Assembly (NCBI GenBank): GCA_903904755.1
Contig: CAIVDV010000045.1
Location: 1-43,283, forward strand
DNA length: 43,283 bases
From: an uncultured Acidobacteriaceae bacterium
GTDB lineage: Bacteria; Acidobacteriota; Terriglobia; Terriglobales; Acidobacteriaceae
Direction of reading: 5' to 3'
The notes beneath the pieces were generated by a model. It was not told the origin of the DNA and searched no databases. It worked only from the letters and a program-made list of their open reading frames with translations. This document shows, in pieces, positions 31,375-40,556 of this stretch. Both the position numbers and the translations under genes were made by a program. Within the stretch, counting starts at the first letter, position 1, and every line of letters begins with the position of its first letter.

Positions 31375-32841
31375 TCAGCCGTGGAAATCGGCTTGATTGA
31401 GGATGGACGCCCAGTGAAGGACGCGGGCAGGGTCCATGGGCTGGGACTCGGAGGCGGCGAGCTGGATGGCGAGGTTGCCGAGGGTGGAGCCTTCTGATGG
31501 ACCGACGAGAATTGGGAGCCCCGTGGCCGCTTCTGTGAGGCGAACGAGGAGCTGATTCCGGTTGGCACCGCCGACCATGACGATTTGGGAGAAGGTGCGG
31601 CCGGTGAGCTGCTGAAGCTGGGTGATGACCTGGGCGTAGCGGAGGGCGAGGCTCTCGAAAATGACGCGGAAGAAGAGAGGCTCGTTTCCGGGGAGGTCGG
31701 GGATGGGTTGGGAGCCTTCAGCGATGAGTTGGTCGTTGATGCGCTCAGGCATCTTGCCGGCGAGAAGGAGGGCTGGGGCGTCAACTTTGAAGCGGAGGTT
31801 GGGGGCGGGGAGTTCCGCCGCATGGGTGATGAGGGAGAGGAGGTCGAGTTCGCGGTCCTGGCCGTTCCAGTGGTCGAGGCACTGCTTGAGTGACCACATG
31901 CCGTTGACGTTGGTGTGGAAGAGGCTGCCGCCGATGGCTGCGCCCTGGTTGGTGAAGCCGGCAGCGAGTGCAGCGGGGGTGGCAATGGGTGTGGGGACGA
32001 GGGTGCCGACAAGGGACCATGTTCCGGCGACGAGGTAGGCGCTGGATTCCATGGGGAAGGGGATGGCAGCGATGGCGGAGGCGGTATCGTGACAGGCGGG
32101 GGCGATGAGGGCGGTGTTGCGGTAGGCGGGTAGGCCGGCGATGGGGCCGGCAACGCGGCCAATGACGGTGCCGGGCTGGACGATGGGGGGAGCGGCGGCG
32201 AGGGAGAGGCCAAGGCGGGAGAAGATTTCCGGGGACCACTGGCGGGTGGGGCCGAGGAGCACGCCGGTGTGGGAGGCGTTGGTGTACTCGGCGACGCGGC
32301 GGGCACCGAGCCAGTGGAGGATGTACTCGGGGAACTGGATCCAGGGGGTGGCGGGGTCGAGGCCTGCGTGGAGATCGGCGAGAAGTTGGTAGACGGTATT
32401 GATGCGGAGGGGCTGTGCGGAGGTGAGGGAGAAGATTTCTTCGGGGGGCAGGATGGAGTCGGCGGTGGCTTTGGCGGATTCTGTGCGGATGTCGCGGTAG
32501 CAGAAGGGCTCGGATTCGGGGGAGTCGGCGGGGGTGAGGCGGATGTAGTCGACTGCCCAGCCATCAACGGCGATGGAGGCGATGCCTTCGGGGGCGAGAT
32601 CGGCGGCGAGGACGAGGCCGTGACGGATGCCGAGGAGAATGCGGGCGAGCGGCCAGCGGAGTTCGCCGTTGGGGCCGGCGGCGGGGTCGAAGTCCGGGCC
32701 GTTGGGAGTGCGGTGGACGAGGGTGATTTGCGGCGACCCGCTGACCCAGCGGAGGAGGGAGACGCGGCAGCTCTCCGCACCCAGGTCGATTGCGACACGA
32801 GCGGGGGCGGAAGAGCGGCCGGATTTGGGTTGCTTCCTCAC
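31375..32841 (-). CDS. rhaB: Rhamnulokinase (FGGY carbohydrate kinase)
   Basis: A 488-residue FGGY-family kinase that should phosphorylate L-rhamnulose to L-rhamnulose 1-phosphate with ATP. The N-terminal phosphate loop is VAIDLGAESCRVSLLRW, and AVDGWAVDYIRL follows. The catalytic Asp is in ACHDTASAIAAIPF, and the ATP-site region VMVGGANRNQLLVRLTEA lies near residue 400. The GTG start overlaps the aldolase stop as GTGA, so translation is coupled. Membership in a rhamnose gene set, beside an isomerase, aldolase and symporter, supports the substrate assignment. Confidence 0.92.
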   Translation of the reverse strand: MRKQPKSGRSSAPARVAIDLGAESCRVSLLRWVSGSPQITLVHRTPNGPDFDPAAGPNGELRWPLARILLGIRHGLVLAADLAPEGIASIAVDGWAVDYIRLTPADSPESEPFCYRDIRTESAKATADSILPPEEIFSLTSAQPLRINTVYQLLADLHAGLDPATPWIQFPEYILHWLGARRVAEYTNASHTGVLLGPTRQWSPEIFSRLGLSLAAAPPIVQPGTVIGRVAGPIAGLPAYRNTALIAPACHDTASAIAAIPFPMESSAYLVAGTWSLVGTLVPTPIATPAALAAGFTNQGAAIGGSLFHTNVNGMWSLKQCLDHWNGQDRELDLLSLITHAAELPAPNLRFKVDAPALLLAGKMPERINDQLIAEGSQPIPDLPGNEPLFFRVIFESLALRYAQVITQLQQLTGRTFSQIVMVGGANRNQLLVRLTEAATGLPILVGPSEGSTLGNLAIQLAASESQPMDPARVLHWASILNQADFHG

Positions 32842-35063
32842 CGGAGCTGGGCCTCGATGAGGCCGCCATCGACAGGGATGAGGTGGCCGGTGGTGCAGCG
32901 AGATTTGTCGCCGGCGAGGAAGAGGATGGCTTCTGCGCAGTCGGTGGGGTCAATGGGCTGGTGGGTGAGGGTGCGTTTGGCGTAGAAGGCTGCGAGGAGG
33001 TTGCGAAGCTCGTCGTCGGAGAGAGATTCGTCAAATGGGATGGCGTACTTGGTGAGGGAGGCACGGACGCGGTCGCGGGGGAACATGGTGGAACCCTTGA
33101 CGACGGTGGCCGGGCTGATGCCGTTGACGCGGATTTTGGGAGAGAGGCCGACGGCGAGCTCGCGGACGAGATGGCTGAGGGCGGCCTTTGAGACGTCATA
33201 GGCCTCGCTGCCGCGTTTGGGAACGACGGCGTTTGCGGAGCTGGTGAGGACGACGGAGGTTTCGAGGTTCTGGGTCTTGAGTATCTGAGCCGCCTCATCG
33301 GTTAGGAGGTAGTTGGCGGTGACGTTGATTTCGAGAGTGGTGGCCCACATGGCGTCGGAGATGACGCCGTCGGGTGAAGACGGGAAGAGGGCGGCGGTGT
33401 TGACGAGGATGTCGATACCGCCGAAGGCGGCGATGGCGGCGTTGAGGGCCTGGCGGATGGTGGCGCGGTCGCGGATGTCGACGGGGGCCCAGCCGAGGAA
33501 TTCCGAGGGGACGATTTTGGAGAGGCTGGCGACGGTGGCCTGCGCGCCGGTGGTGTCGCGGTCGGCCACGAAGACGTGTGCGCCGCGCTCGGCTGCGAGA
33601 CGGGCGACTTCCCGGCCGATACCGCTGCCGCCACCGACGATTACGGCTACCTTGCGGCTGAGTTCCTTCTCGGGGGGCTGGCGACGGATTTTGGCTTCTT
33701 CCAGAGCCCAGTATTCGATGCGGAAGGCCTCAGAGGGGGGCAGCGCGACGTAGTTGGAGTAGACGGAAAAGGCACTGGAGGGGGCGGCGGGGCCGGCCTG
33801 GGGGACGTGGTCGCCGGAGTTGACGACAGGGGCGCCGAAGCCGAGGCCGCTGGCGCCTTCCATGACGTGTATGGCGTTGGTGTAGAACTCGCCGGTGATG
33901 CGGGACTCGGTTTTGTTTTTGCCGAAGCTGAACATGCCGAGACCGGGGACGAGGACGACGGTGGGGCTGGGGTCGCGGAGGGCAGGGGATTCGGGCAGGG
34001 CATGGGCCTGGTAGTAGGACTTATAGTCTTCGCGATAGGTGGCGAGGGCGCTGAGGATATTGGTTTTGAGGGCGTCGACGCACTCGGCTTCGGCCCAGGG
34101 AACGAACATGGGGCGTATTTTGGTGCGGATGAAGTGGTCGGGACAACTGGTGCCGAGCCAGGCCAGGGCGCGGGCGTCGGCCGAGTTGACGAAGCCGAGG
34201 ACGTCTTCCTTGTCAGTGAAGCTGCCGATGACGCGGCGGGCCTGGCTGAGCTGACCACGGAGGAAGGGAAGGATCTGGGCTGCGAGGTCGGTGCGGTTTT
34301 CGCGGACGGAGACGATTTGTCCGCCGAAGAGGCCGGCGCCGAGTTTGAGCAGGTGGTCGTTGAGGAACTGGCCGAGCTGATCAATGATGGTGATGGTGTT
34401 GAGGTAGGATTCGCGCTGGGTGTTGCCCCAGGTGAAGATGCCGTGACCGCCGAGGACGATGCCATCGCAGCCGGGGGTTTCCTCGACAGCTTTGCGGAGC
34501 ATCATGGCGAGCTCAAAGCCGGGTCGCTGCCAGGGAACCCACGCGAGTTTGTGGCCGAAGGTGGCGTTGAATTCTTCCATTTTCTGCTTGCCGTTTGCGG
34601 CGGCGGCGAGAGCGATGCCCCAGTCGGGGTGGAGATGGTCAACGTGAGGGAAGGGCAGGAAGCCGTGGAGGGGGGTGTCAATGGAAGCGGCTACCGGGTT
34701 GGCGCGGAAGGCGGCCATGGGGTAGAGGCTGACGATTTCGTCTTCAAACTGGACGCCACGGTAGCTGCGCTCGAAGGCGAGGAGCTTAGAGAGGTAGACG
34801 GTGGCAAAGCCGGCGCGCTTGATGGAGCCGAGATCGCCTCCGGAGCCCTTGACCCAGAGAACCTGGGTGGGTTCGCCGGTGAGGGGGTCGATTTCAGTGA
34901 GTTTTGAGCTGGTGTTGCCGCCGCCAAAGTTGGTGATACGCAGGTCGGAGCCGAGCAGGTTGGAGCGATAGCGGAGGAGTTCGGGCTCGTCGAGGGTAGC
35001 TGCGAGCTGGGCATCCCAGCGGTCTTCGAGGTAGCGTAGGGCGGGTGATTGAAGCTCAGACAT
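32838..35063 (-). CDS. Bifunctional rhamnulose-1-phosphate aldolase / L-lactaldehyde dehydrogenase
   Basis: A 741-residue fusion seen in several rhamnose-using bacteria. The N-terminal class II aldolase/adducin domain (about 1-430) should split L-rhamnulose 1-phosphate to DHAP and L-lactaldehyde. Zinc-ligand histidines are in PFPHVDHLHPD and VLGGHGIFTWG. The C-terminal short-chain dehydrogenase domain (about 480-741) has the nucleotide loop VIVGGGSGIGREVA, Ser in VVLTSSANAV and the YxxxK pair in EAYDVSKAALSHL. It should oxidise the lactaldehyde to L-lactate. An AAGGA Shine-Dalgarno precedes ATG 35063. It is the first gene of the aldolase-kinase-phosphatase unit. Confidence 0.93.
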   Translation of the reverse strand: MSELQSPALRYLEDRWDAQLAATLDEPELLRYRSNLLGSDLRITNFGGGNTSSKLTEIDPLTGEPTQVLWVKGSGGDLGSIKRAGFATVYLSKLLAFERSYRGVQFEDEIVSLYPMAAFRANPVAASIDTPLHGFLPFPHVDHLHPDWGIALAAAANGKQKMEEFNATFGHKLAWVPWQRPGFELAMMLRKAVEETPGCDGIVLGGHGIFTWGNTQRESYLNTITIIDQLGQFLNDHLLKLGAGLFGGQIVSVRENRTDLAAQILPFLRGQLSQARRVIGSFTDKEDVLGFVNSADARALAWLGTSCPDHFIRTKIRPMFVPWAEAECVDALKTNILSALATYREDYKSYYQAHALPESPALRDPSPTVVLVPGLGMFSFGKNKTESRITGEFYTNAIHVMEGASGLGFGAPVVNSGDHVPQAGPAAPSSAFSVYSNYVALPPSEAFRIEYWALEEAKIRRQPPEKELSRKVAVIVGGGSGIGREVARLAAERGAHVFVADRDTTGAQATVASLSKIVPSEFLGWAPVDIRDRATIRQALNAAIAAFGGIDILVNTAALFPSSPDGVISDAMWATTLEINVTANYLLTDEAAQILKTQNLETSVVLTSSANAVVPKRGSEAYDVSKAALSHLVRELAVGLSPKIRVNGISPATVVKGSTMFPRDRVRASLTKYAIPFDESLSDDELRNLLAAFYAKRTLTHQPIDPTDCAEAILFLAGDKSRCTTGHLIPVDGGLIEAQLR

Positions 35064-35210
35064 TGGGCACAGTCCTTTGAGGGCGGAAAGTTGGAGCGAA
35101 TTGTTGACGAATCCACGGTATCACGTCGAAGCAATAGGGGAATAGTTTTTAATCAGGAAGACTTGCGGAGCGGTGCCTTCGATGGGCTGCGATCCGGCGG
35201 AAGATTGGTT

Positions 35211-36308
35211 TTAGTCGCCTGAGCTTTGGAGTTCCGCAGCGGTGACCATGCGGTGGCGGACGTAGTTGTAGGGGGGAACGGCGTTGCCACGGACCAGGGT
35301 GATTCCGAGCTGGATGAGGCGGGGGCCGTAGGTTTGTGCCTCGTGGGAGACAGAGCCGATGATGGGGCATCCTGGTGCCTGCATGGCTTCGAGAACCTCG
35401 GGGATGCAGTCCTGGCCGACGATGGCGACGTCGGCGGCGCGGCCGGCTTCGCGGGCAGCGTCCATTACGCCAAGTGCACTGGAGTCGGTGGCGGCGGCGA
35501 CGAGGATGTGGGAGCGCTCAGGGAGCTTCTGGAGGAATTTGCGCATGGCCTGCTGGCTGGGAATGCGCATGCCGCGGCCTTCGAGGCGGATGAATCGGTC
35601 TGCGGGAATTTCCGGGAGGCGGCTGCGGATGCCTTCAAACGCGCCGAGGACACGGCTCTGGACGAAGCTGCCAGCTTCCGCGAGGCCGACACCGAGGACG
35701 TAGTCTGGCAGGCCTTTCCAATAGCGCTGGGCGTGCTGGGCGAGGAGCAGGCCAGCTTCGAAGCCAACTTCAAAGTTATCCACGCCGAAGTAGGTTGCGC
35801 TGGGGTGTGGTACGTCGATGGCGATGATGGGGATTCCGGCTGTTTTGAAGATGTGGGCAACGTGGGGGGCGATGGATTCCTCAGCCTGGAATTCGAGGAC
35901 CATATCGACGCGCTGGGCGACGAATTCCTCGGCGTTGCGGAGTGCGGCATCGGCGTCGAAACGGTTGTCGAGGACGAGGAGTTCGACTCCGGAGCTGGCA
36001 GCGGCGGCGGTGACGGAGGCGGCGACCTGCTGGGAGAAGGGGAGTTCGGCGCTTTGCACGGCGAGGCCAAAGCGGAGGCGCTTGGGGCGGGAGACGAGGC
36101 GATAGCCGCCGGATTCCGTGTGGGCGACGTAGCCGCGATGGACGAGGGTTTTCAGGATGCGGTAGACGCTGGTTTTGGAGATCTGGGTTCGCTGGTAGAC
36201 CTCTTCGAGGGTGAGGGCGGTGTTTTCGGCCTCGAGCATTTCGAGTACGTCGAGCGCTTTGGAGAGGATTGGGATGAGGTAGAGACGCTTGATTCTGCTG
36301 GTTGCCAC
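35211..36308 (-). CDS. Chimeric regulator: IclR-type HTH fused to a sugar-binding periplasmic-like domain
   Basis: A 365-residue protein with an unusual domain pair. Residues 10-75 read like an IclR winged helix (IPILSKALDVLEMLEAEN, then SKTSVYRILKTLVHRGYV). Residues 90-355 look like a type I periplasmic sugar-binding domain, as in LacI effector halves: VELLVLDNRFDADAALRNAE, IPIIAIDVPHPSATYFGVDN, VLVAAATDSSALGVMDAARE-like strands and VAIVGQDCIPEVLEAM. The usual IclR ligand domain is absent. GTG 36308 has AGGAG 10 bases upstream. It sits between the aldolase operon and the divergent rhaT operon, so it probably controls rhamnose use through L-rhamnose or a derivative; this is inference. Confidence 0.8.
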   Translation of the reverse strand: MATSRIKRLYLIPILSKALDVLEMLEAENTALTLEEVYQRTQISKTSVYRILKTLVHRGYVAHTESGGYRLVSRPKRLRFGLAVQSAELPFSQQVAASVTAAAASSGVELLVLDNRFDADAALRNAEEFVAQRVDMVLEFQAEESIAPHVAHIFKTAGIPIIAIDVPHPSATYFGVDNFEVGFEAGLLLAQHAQRYWKGLPDYVLGVGLAEAGSFVQSRVLGAFEGIRSRLPEIPADRFIRLEGRGMRIPSQQAMRKFLQKLPERSHILVAAATDSSALGVMDAAREAGRAADVAIVGQDCIPEVLEAMQAPGCPIIGSVSHEAQTYGPRLIQLGITLVRGNAVPPYNYVRHRMVTAAELQSSGD

Positions 36309-36478
36309 GGGGGATCTCCTGGAAGAGGACAGTAGGAAGTGGTTTGGAGTGAGGCAATTTCAAATGGGGTAAATGGGTGTCAGGAATCCAATACAGAATA
36401 CAAGGTGGATGGCAGAAGGGGAAATATTTTTCCGTTGGAATGTTTTTGGGGCGAGCAGTTATCTTTGTATGGAATTGA

Positions 36479-36508
36479 TTGACAGTCGATGCGCGGTTGC
36501 CCTAGGAT
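36479..36508 (+). promoter_or_regulatory. Promoter of the rhaT-rhaI-esterase operon
   Basis: TTGACA (36479-36484, a perfect -35) and TAGGAT (36503-36508) are 18 bases apart. They lie 52 bases upstream of the rhaT start and within the divergent regulator-rhaT gap. Further upstream, at about 36390-36403, AATACAG/AATACAA is a 7-base direct repeat that could be an operator, with low confidence. Confidence 0.6.
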
Positions 36509-36559
36509 TCGTGTGTTTCATTAAGCAACTTGTTTTCCCACGTGAAGGAGTAACTGCAC

Positions 36560-37627
36560 TTGACGCCAAATCCCATCCTAGGTGTACTGCTGCACTGGCT
36601 TGGAGGCCTGGCCTCGGCAAGCTTCTACGTTCCGTACCGCAAGGTGAAGGGGTGGAGCTGGGAGACGTACTGGCTGGTGGGCGGGGTGATGAGCTGGATC
36701 ATTGCACCGTGGGTGATGGCGCTGTTGCTGAGCCACAGTGTGATGTCCGTGCTGGGGCAGACGCCTTGGTCGACGCTGGGCTGGGTGTATTTCTTTGGGG
36801 TGCTGTGGGGCGTTGGCGGGCTGACGTTCGGGCTGACGATGCGGTACCTGGGATTGAGCCTGGGGATGGCTGTTGCGCTGGGGTATACGGCGATTTTTGG
36901 AACGCTGATACCGCCGATTTTCCGGGGCGAGTTCCCGAGCCTGATTTCGCACCGGCCGGGGCAGGTGATTCTGGCCGGGATCTTGGTATGCGTGCTTGGA
37001 ATAGTGTTTGCGGGGCTGGCGGGCATCTCGAAGGAGAAGGAGCTTACGTCAGAACAGCAGCAGGAGGATATTCCGGAGTTCAATCTTCGGCTTGGGCTGG
37101 GGATTGCGACGCTGAGCGGGGTGATGAGCGCGTGCTTCGCCTTTGGACTGGCGGCGGGCGACCCGATCAAGCAACTGACGGTGCAGATGGGAACCCCTAC
37201 GATGTGGCAGGGGTTGCCGGTGCTGATTGTGGTGCTGGCGGGCGGGTTTACGACGAACTTTGTGTGGTGCGCGCTGCTGAATGCGAGGAACAAGAGCTTT
37301 GGCGAGTATGTGAGGATGCCGGCGGGAAGGCCGGAGGGTGCCTCGCAGGGGATGAATTATTTGTTTTCTCTGGTGGCAGGATTGACGTGGTACCTGCAAT
37401 TCTTCTTTTACACGATGGGCGAGACGCAGATGGGGAAGAAGTACGGGTTTTCGAGCTGGACGCTGCACATGGCGAGCATCATCATCTTCAGCACGCTGTG
37501 GGGCATTGCGCTTCATGAGTGGAAGGGTGTGGGGCGGCGGACGAAGGTGCTGGTGTTTTTGACGTTGCTGACGCTGGTGACTTCAACGGCGGTGGTGGGC
37601 TACGGAAATCTTTTGAGTACGCGATAG
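36560..37627 (+). CDS. rhaT: L-rhamnose-proton symporter RhaT
   Basis: A 355-residue membrane protein with about ten helices that imports L-rhamnose with protons. The N-terminus HWLGGLASASFYVPYRKVK, followed by WSWETYWLVGGVMSWII, matches RhaT closely, and the KKYGFSSWTLHMASIIIFST segment is near the end. The start is a TTG at 36560 with a good GAAGGAG 8 bases upstream; no in-frame ATG is nearby and the homologous N-terminus begins here. It heads an operon with rhaI 23 bases downstream. Confidence 0.95.
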   Translation: MTPNPILGVLLHWLGGLASASFYVPYRKVKGWSWETYWLVGGVMSWIIAPWVMALLLSHSVMSVLGQTPWSTLGWVYFFGVLWGVGGLTFGLTMRYLGLSLGMAVALGYTAIFGTLIPPIFRGEFPSLISHRPGQVILAGILVCVLGIVFAGLAGISKEKELTSEQQQEDIPEFNLRLGLGIATLSGVMSACFAFGLAAGDPIKQLTVQMGTPTMWQGLPVLIVVLAGGFTTNFVWCALLNARNKSFGEYVRMPAGRPEGASQGMNYLFSLVAGLTWYLQFFFYTMGETQMGKKYGFSSWTLHMASIIIFSTLWGIALHEWKGVGRRTKVLVFLTLLTLVTSTAVVGYGNLLSTR

Positions 37628-37650
37628 GACATTTTTAGAAGGGGCACGAG

Positions 37651-38838
37651 ATGACTACTAACGGCTTATTGGAACGGGTATTTACCGCGCTGGACAACTT
37701 CAGGATTGAGATTCCTTCGTGGGGATTTGCGAATACTGGGACGCGGTTTGGGAAGTTTGTGCAGGCAGCGGCGGCGACGAATCTGGAAGAGAAGTTTGCC
37801 GACGGGGCCGAGGTGAACCGGCTGACGGGAGCTGCGCCGACGATGGCGTTGCACGTGCTGTGGGATTTGCCGAATGGGCTTGAGGATGCGGAGCGTGTGC
37901 TGGCGCTGGCGAAGACGACGGGCGTGCAGGCGGGGTCGATTAATCCGAACCTGTTCCAGTCACAGGAGTATAAATATGGCTCGCTGTGCAATCCTTCGGC
38001 GGAGATTCGGGCGAAGGCGCGGAAGCATCTGCTGAACTCGGTGGAGATTGGCAAGCGGCTGAAGTCGAAGGATGTGTCGCTGTGGATGGCGGATGGGTCA
38101 AATTATCCGGGAACGCAGTCGATACGGAAGCGTGTCGATTGGCTGGCGGAAGGGCTGGCAGAGGCGCATGCGGCGCTGGGTGAGGAGCAGCGGCTGCTGG
38201 TGGAATACAAGCCGTTTGAGCCGGCTTTTTATCACACCGATATTGCCGACTGGGGAATGGCGCTGCTACTGGCCAAGGGCGCGGGACCGAAGGCGAAGGT
38301 GCTGGTGGATACCGGGCACCACTATCCGTCGCAGAACATTGAGCAGATTGTGGCGTGGCTGCTGCATGAGGATATGCTGGGTGGCTTCCACTTCAACGAC
38401 CGGCGCTATGCCGATGATGATTTGACACTTGGGTCGATTGATCCATACCAGGTGTACCGGATATTCGGTGAGTTGCTGAGTGCCGAGGCGGACGGGTTGC
38501 CGATGGATGTGGCATACATGGTGGACCAGAGCCACAACCTGAAGGGCAAGGTTGAGGCGATGGTGCAGACGGTGGTGACGGCGCAGGAACTGTATGTGAA
38601 GGCGGCGCTGGTGGACCGCGAGCAGCTTGCGGGGTTGCAGGAAAAGTGCGACCTGGTGGCTGCGGAAGAGCTGTTCCGCGGGGCCTTCTGGACCGATGTG
38701 CGTCCGCTTGTGAAGGCTTGGCGCGAGGAGCGTGGGCTGCCGCTGGAACCCCTGGCGGAGTTGCGGCGTAGTGGGTATGTTGAGCGGGCAGAGGCGATTC
38801 GTGGGCCGAAGCAGGGCGGCGGCGGCGGATACGCCTGA
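37651..38838 (+). CDS. rhaI: L-rhamnose isomerase (RhaI type)
   Basis: A 395-residue sugar isomerase that converts L-rhamnose to L-rhamnulose, of the shorter type found in Pseudomonas and Gram-positive bacteria rather than the E. coli RhaA type. Visible landmarks are WGFANTGTRFGKF, HVLWDLPNG, LVEYKPFEPAFYHTD, VLVDTGHHYPSQNIEQ and the metal-binding FHFNDRRYADDDLTLGSIDP. AGAAGGGG lies upstream of ATG 37651. It is the second gene of the rhaT operon, 23 bases after rhaT and 32 bases before a tannase/feruloyl esterase gene. Confidence 0.95.
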   Translation: MTTNGLLERVFTALDNFRIEIPSWGFANTGTRFGKFVQAAAATNLEEKFADGAEVNRLTGAAPTMALHVLWDLPNGLEDAERVLALAKTTGVQAGSINPNLFQSQEYKYGSLCNPSAEIRAKARKHLLNSVEIGKRLKSKDVSLWMADGSNYPGTQSIRKRVDWLAEGLAEAHAALGEEQRLLVEYKPFEPAFYHTDIADWGMALLLAKGAGPKAKVLVDTGHHYPSQNIEQIVAWLLHEDMLGGFHFNDRRYADDDLTLGSIDPYQVYRIFGELLSAEADGLPMDVAYMVDQSHNLKGKVEAMVQTVVTAQELYVKAALVDREQLAGLQEKCDLVAAEELFRGAFWTDVRPLVKAWREERGLPLEPLAELRRSGYVERAEAIRGPKQGGGGGYA

Positions 38839-38870
38839 GTTGGCTGGCGAGTCTTTTTGAGGATTGAGCT

Positions 38871-40490
38871 ATGAAGCTGGGATATGCGTGTCTGGTAGTG
38901 GGTGCTGTGGTTGGCGCGGGTGGAATGCAGGCATGGGCCGCAGGCGATTGCGGCGCGCTGGCGAAGTTGCAGATTGAGAACACGACGATTTCCGAGGCGA
39001 TTGCGGTTGCTGGTGGGACGCCGTATCCATTTTCGAGCGGGTTTGGGCCAGCGGTGGTACTAACGAGCCTGCCGGCGCACTGCCTGGTGCATGGCGAGGT
39101 GAACCACCACAAGGCTGCGGACGGCCAGGAGTATGGAGACAAGTTTGAGGTGCGCCTGCCGGTGGAGTGGGGTGGGCGGTTCCTGTTTGAAGGCGGCGGC
39201 GGGCTGGACGGAATTGTGAAGCCGGCGATTGCATTGCAGGGGGCCGAGGTGACGCCGGAGAGCAAGTCGGCGCTGTCGCTGGGCTATGTGGTGGCGACGA
39301 GCGATGGTGGGCACGCGGACCATGGGCCGTTTGCGATGGATGCTGCGTTTGGAGCGGATCCGGAGTCGCGGATTGATTACAACTACCGGTCGACCAAGCT
39401 GGTGACGGACGTGGCGCGGAAGCTGATGGCCGCATTTTACGGATCCGGGGCGAAGCACAGCTACTTCCAGGGCTGCTCGAATGGCGGCCGGGAAGGCTTG
39501 CAGATGGTGGAGCGGTATCCCGATGAGTTTGACGGGGTGATTGTGGGTGCACCGGCATTCAATTTGTCCAATGCAGCGATTGCCGAGGCATGGAATACGG
39601 ACGAGATTGCAAAGATTTCGCCGAAGAAGGCGGATGGGACGCCGGACCTGGCGCAGGGGCTGACGGAGGCTGACCTGAAGTTGCTTGTGGCGGGCGTTCT
39701 GGACAAGTGCGACGCGCTGGACGGGCTGAAGGATGGGCTGATTGAGAATCCTGAGGCGTGCCACTTTGACCCGGCGGTGCTGGAATGTGGGGCGGGGAAG
39801 ACGGATGGATGCCTGAGCGCGGCGAAGGTGAAGGTGGTGAAGGATATCTTTGCCGGACCGCGTGATTCGGCGGGCAAGGCGATCTATCACAGCTGGCAGT
39901 ACGACTCCGGGGACTCGGCGGACGGGTGGCGGGTATGGATGACGGGCAATCAGATGATGCCGTCGATCAACGTGCTGATTTTTCCGTCGTTCTTCAACGG
40001 GCTGGCGTTGCGGGGAGTGGGGCCGAAGATTGATATCTTCCACTTTGACTTTGACAAAGACCCGGCGCGGATTGCGAAGAGTGCCGAGGAGATTAATGCG
40101 ATCAACGCGGACTGGTCGGGCTTCCGGAAGCATGGCGGCAAGGTGCTGCTTTACACGGGGGTGAGCGACCCGGTGTTTTCGGCGCTGGATTTGATCCGGT
40201 TTTACAAGGAAGTGAAGGCGGCCAACGGGGGCGAGCAGGGGAATTTTACACGGCTGTACCTGGCGCCGGGGATGAACCACTGCAGCGGGGGGCCGGGACT
40301 GGATAACTTTGACACGCTGGGCGCGATGCAGGGCTGGGTGGAAGAAGGCAAGGCTCCGGGGAGTTTGATTGCGACGGGGAAGACGTTTCCGGGGCGTTCG
40401 CGGCCGTTGTGCGCGTATCCACTGGTGGCCAAGTATCCGGGTACTGGGGATACGGAGTCGGCGGCGAGTTTCCGTTGCGAGAAGCCGTAG
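38871..40490 (+). CDS. Secreted tannase/feruloyl-esterase family hydrolase
   Basis: A 539-residue alpha/beta hydrolase with a signal peptide (YACLVVGAVVGAGGMQAWAA). The CS-D-HC arrangement of the family is visible: nucleophile Ser in FQGCSNGGREG (about 206), Asp in YTGVSDPVFSA, and His followed by Cys in APGMNHCSGGPG. It would cleave esters such as galloyl or feruloyl groups outside the cell. Extra cysteines occur, for example in CDALDG and CGAGKTDGC. It lies 32 bases after rhaI and before a terminator at 40511, so it shares the rhamnose operon. It may release esterified, perhaps rhamnose-bearing, plant material; substrate is inferred. Confidence 0.92.
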   Translation: MKLGYACLVVGAVVGAGGMQAWAAGDCGALAKLQIENTTISEAIAVAGGTPYPFSSGFGPAVVLTSLPAHCLVHGEVNHHKAADGQEYGDKFEVRLPVEWGGRFLFEGGGGLDGIVKPAIALQGAEVTPESKSALSLGYVVATSDGGHADHGPFAMDAAFGADPESRIDYNYRSTKLVTDVARKLMAAFYGSGAKHSYFQGCSNGGREGLQMVERYPDEFDGVIVGAPAFNLSNAAIAEAWNTDEIAKISPKKADGTPDLAQGLTEADLKLLVAGVLDKCDALDGLKDGLIENPEACHFDPAVLECGAGKTDGCLSAAKVKVVKDIFAGPRDSAGKAIYHSWQYDSGDSADGWRVWMTGNQMMPSINVLIFPSFFNGLALRGVGPKIDIFHFDFDKDPARIAKSAEEINAINADWSGFRKHGGKVLLYTGVSDPVFSALDLIRFYKEVKAANGGEQGNFTRLYLAPGMNHCSGGPGLDNFDTLGAMQGWVEEGKAPGSLIATGKTFPGRSRPLCAYPLVAKYPGTGDTESAASFRCEKP

Positions 40491-40510
40491 GCTAGCGGAT
40501 GTGCAGGGTG

Positions 40511-40548
40511 GGGGCGATGCCGGGTGGCGTCGCCCCTTTGTTGCTTTT
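40511..40548 (+). terminator. Intrinsic terminator of the rhaT-rhaI-esterase operon
   Basis: An 11-bp stem (GGGGCGATGCC 40511-40521 with GGCGTCGCCCC 40526-40536, one T-G wobble) has a GGGT loop. It is followed by TTTGTTGCTTTT. It begins 20 bases after the esterase stop. Confidence 0.88.
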
Positions 40549-40556
40549 GGATGCGG

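Noticed and set aside
31335-32798. In-frame upstream extension of the HAD gene through the kinase region
   Set aside because: The extension is Ser/Pro-rich out-of-frame sequence; the HAD homology begins at ATG 31334 and the kinase occupies the other frame.
36373-37518. Plus-strand frame overlapping rhaT in another phase
   Set aside because: It overlaps a clear RhaT gene and is Gly/Asp-rich without domains.
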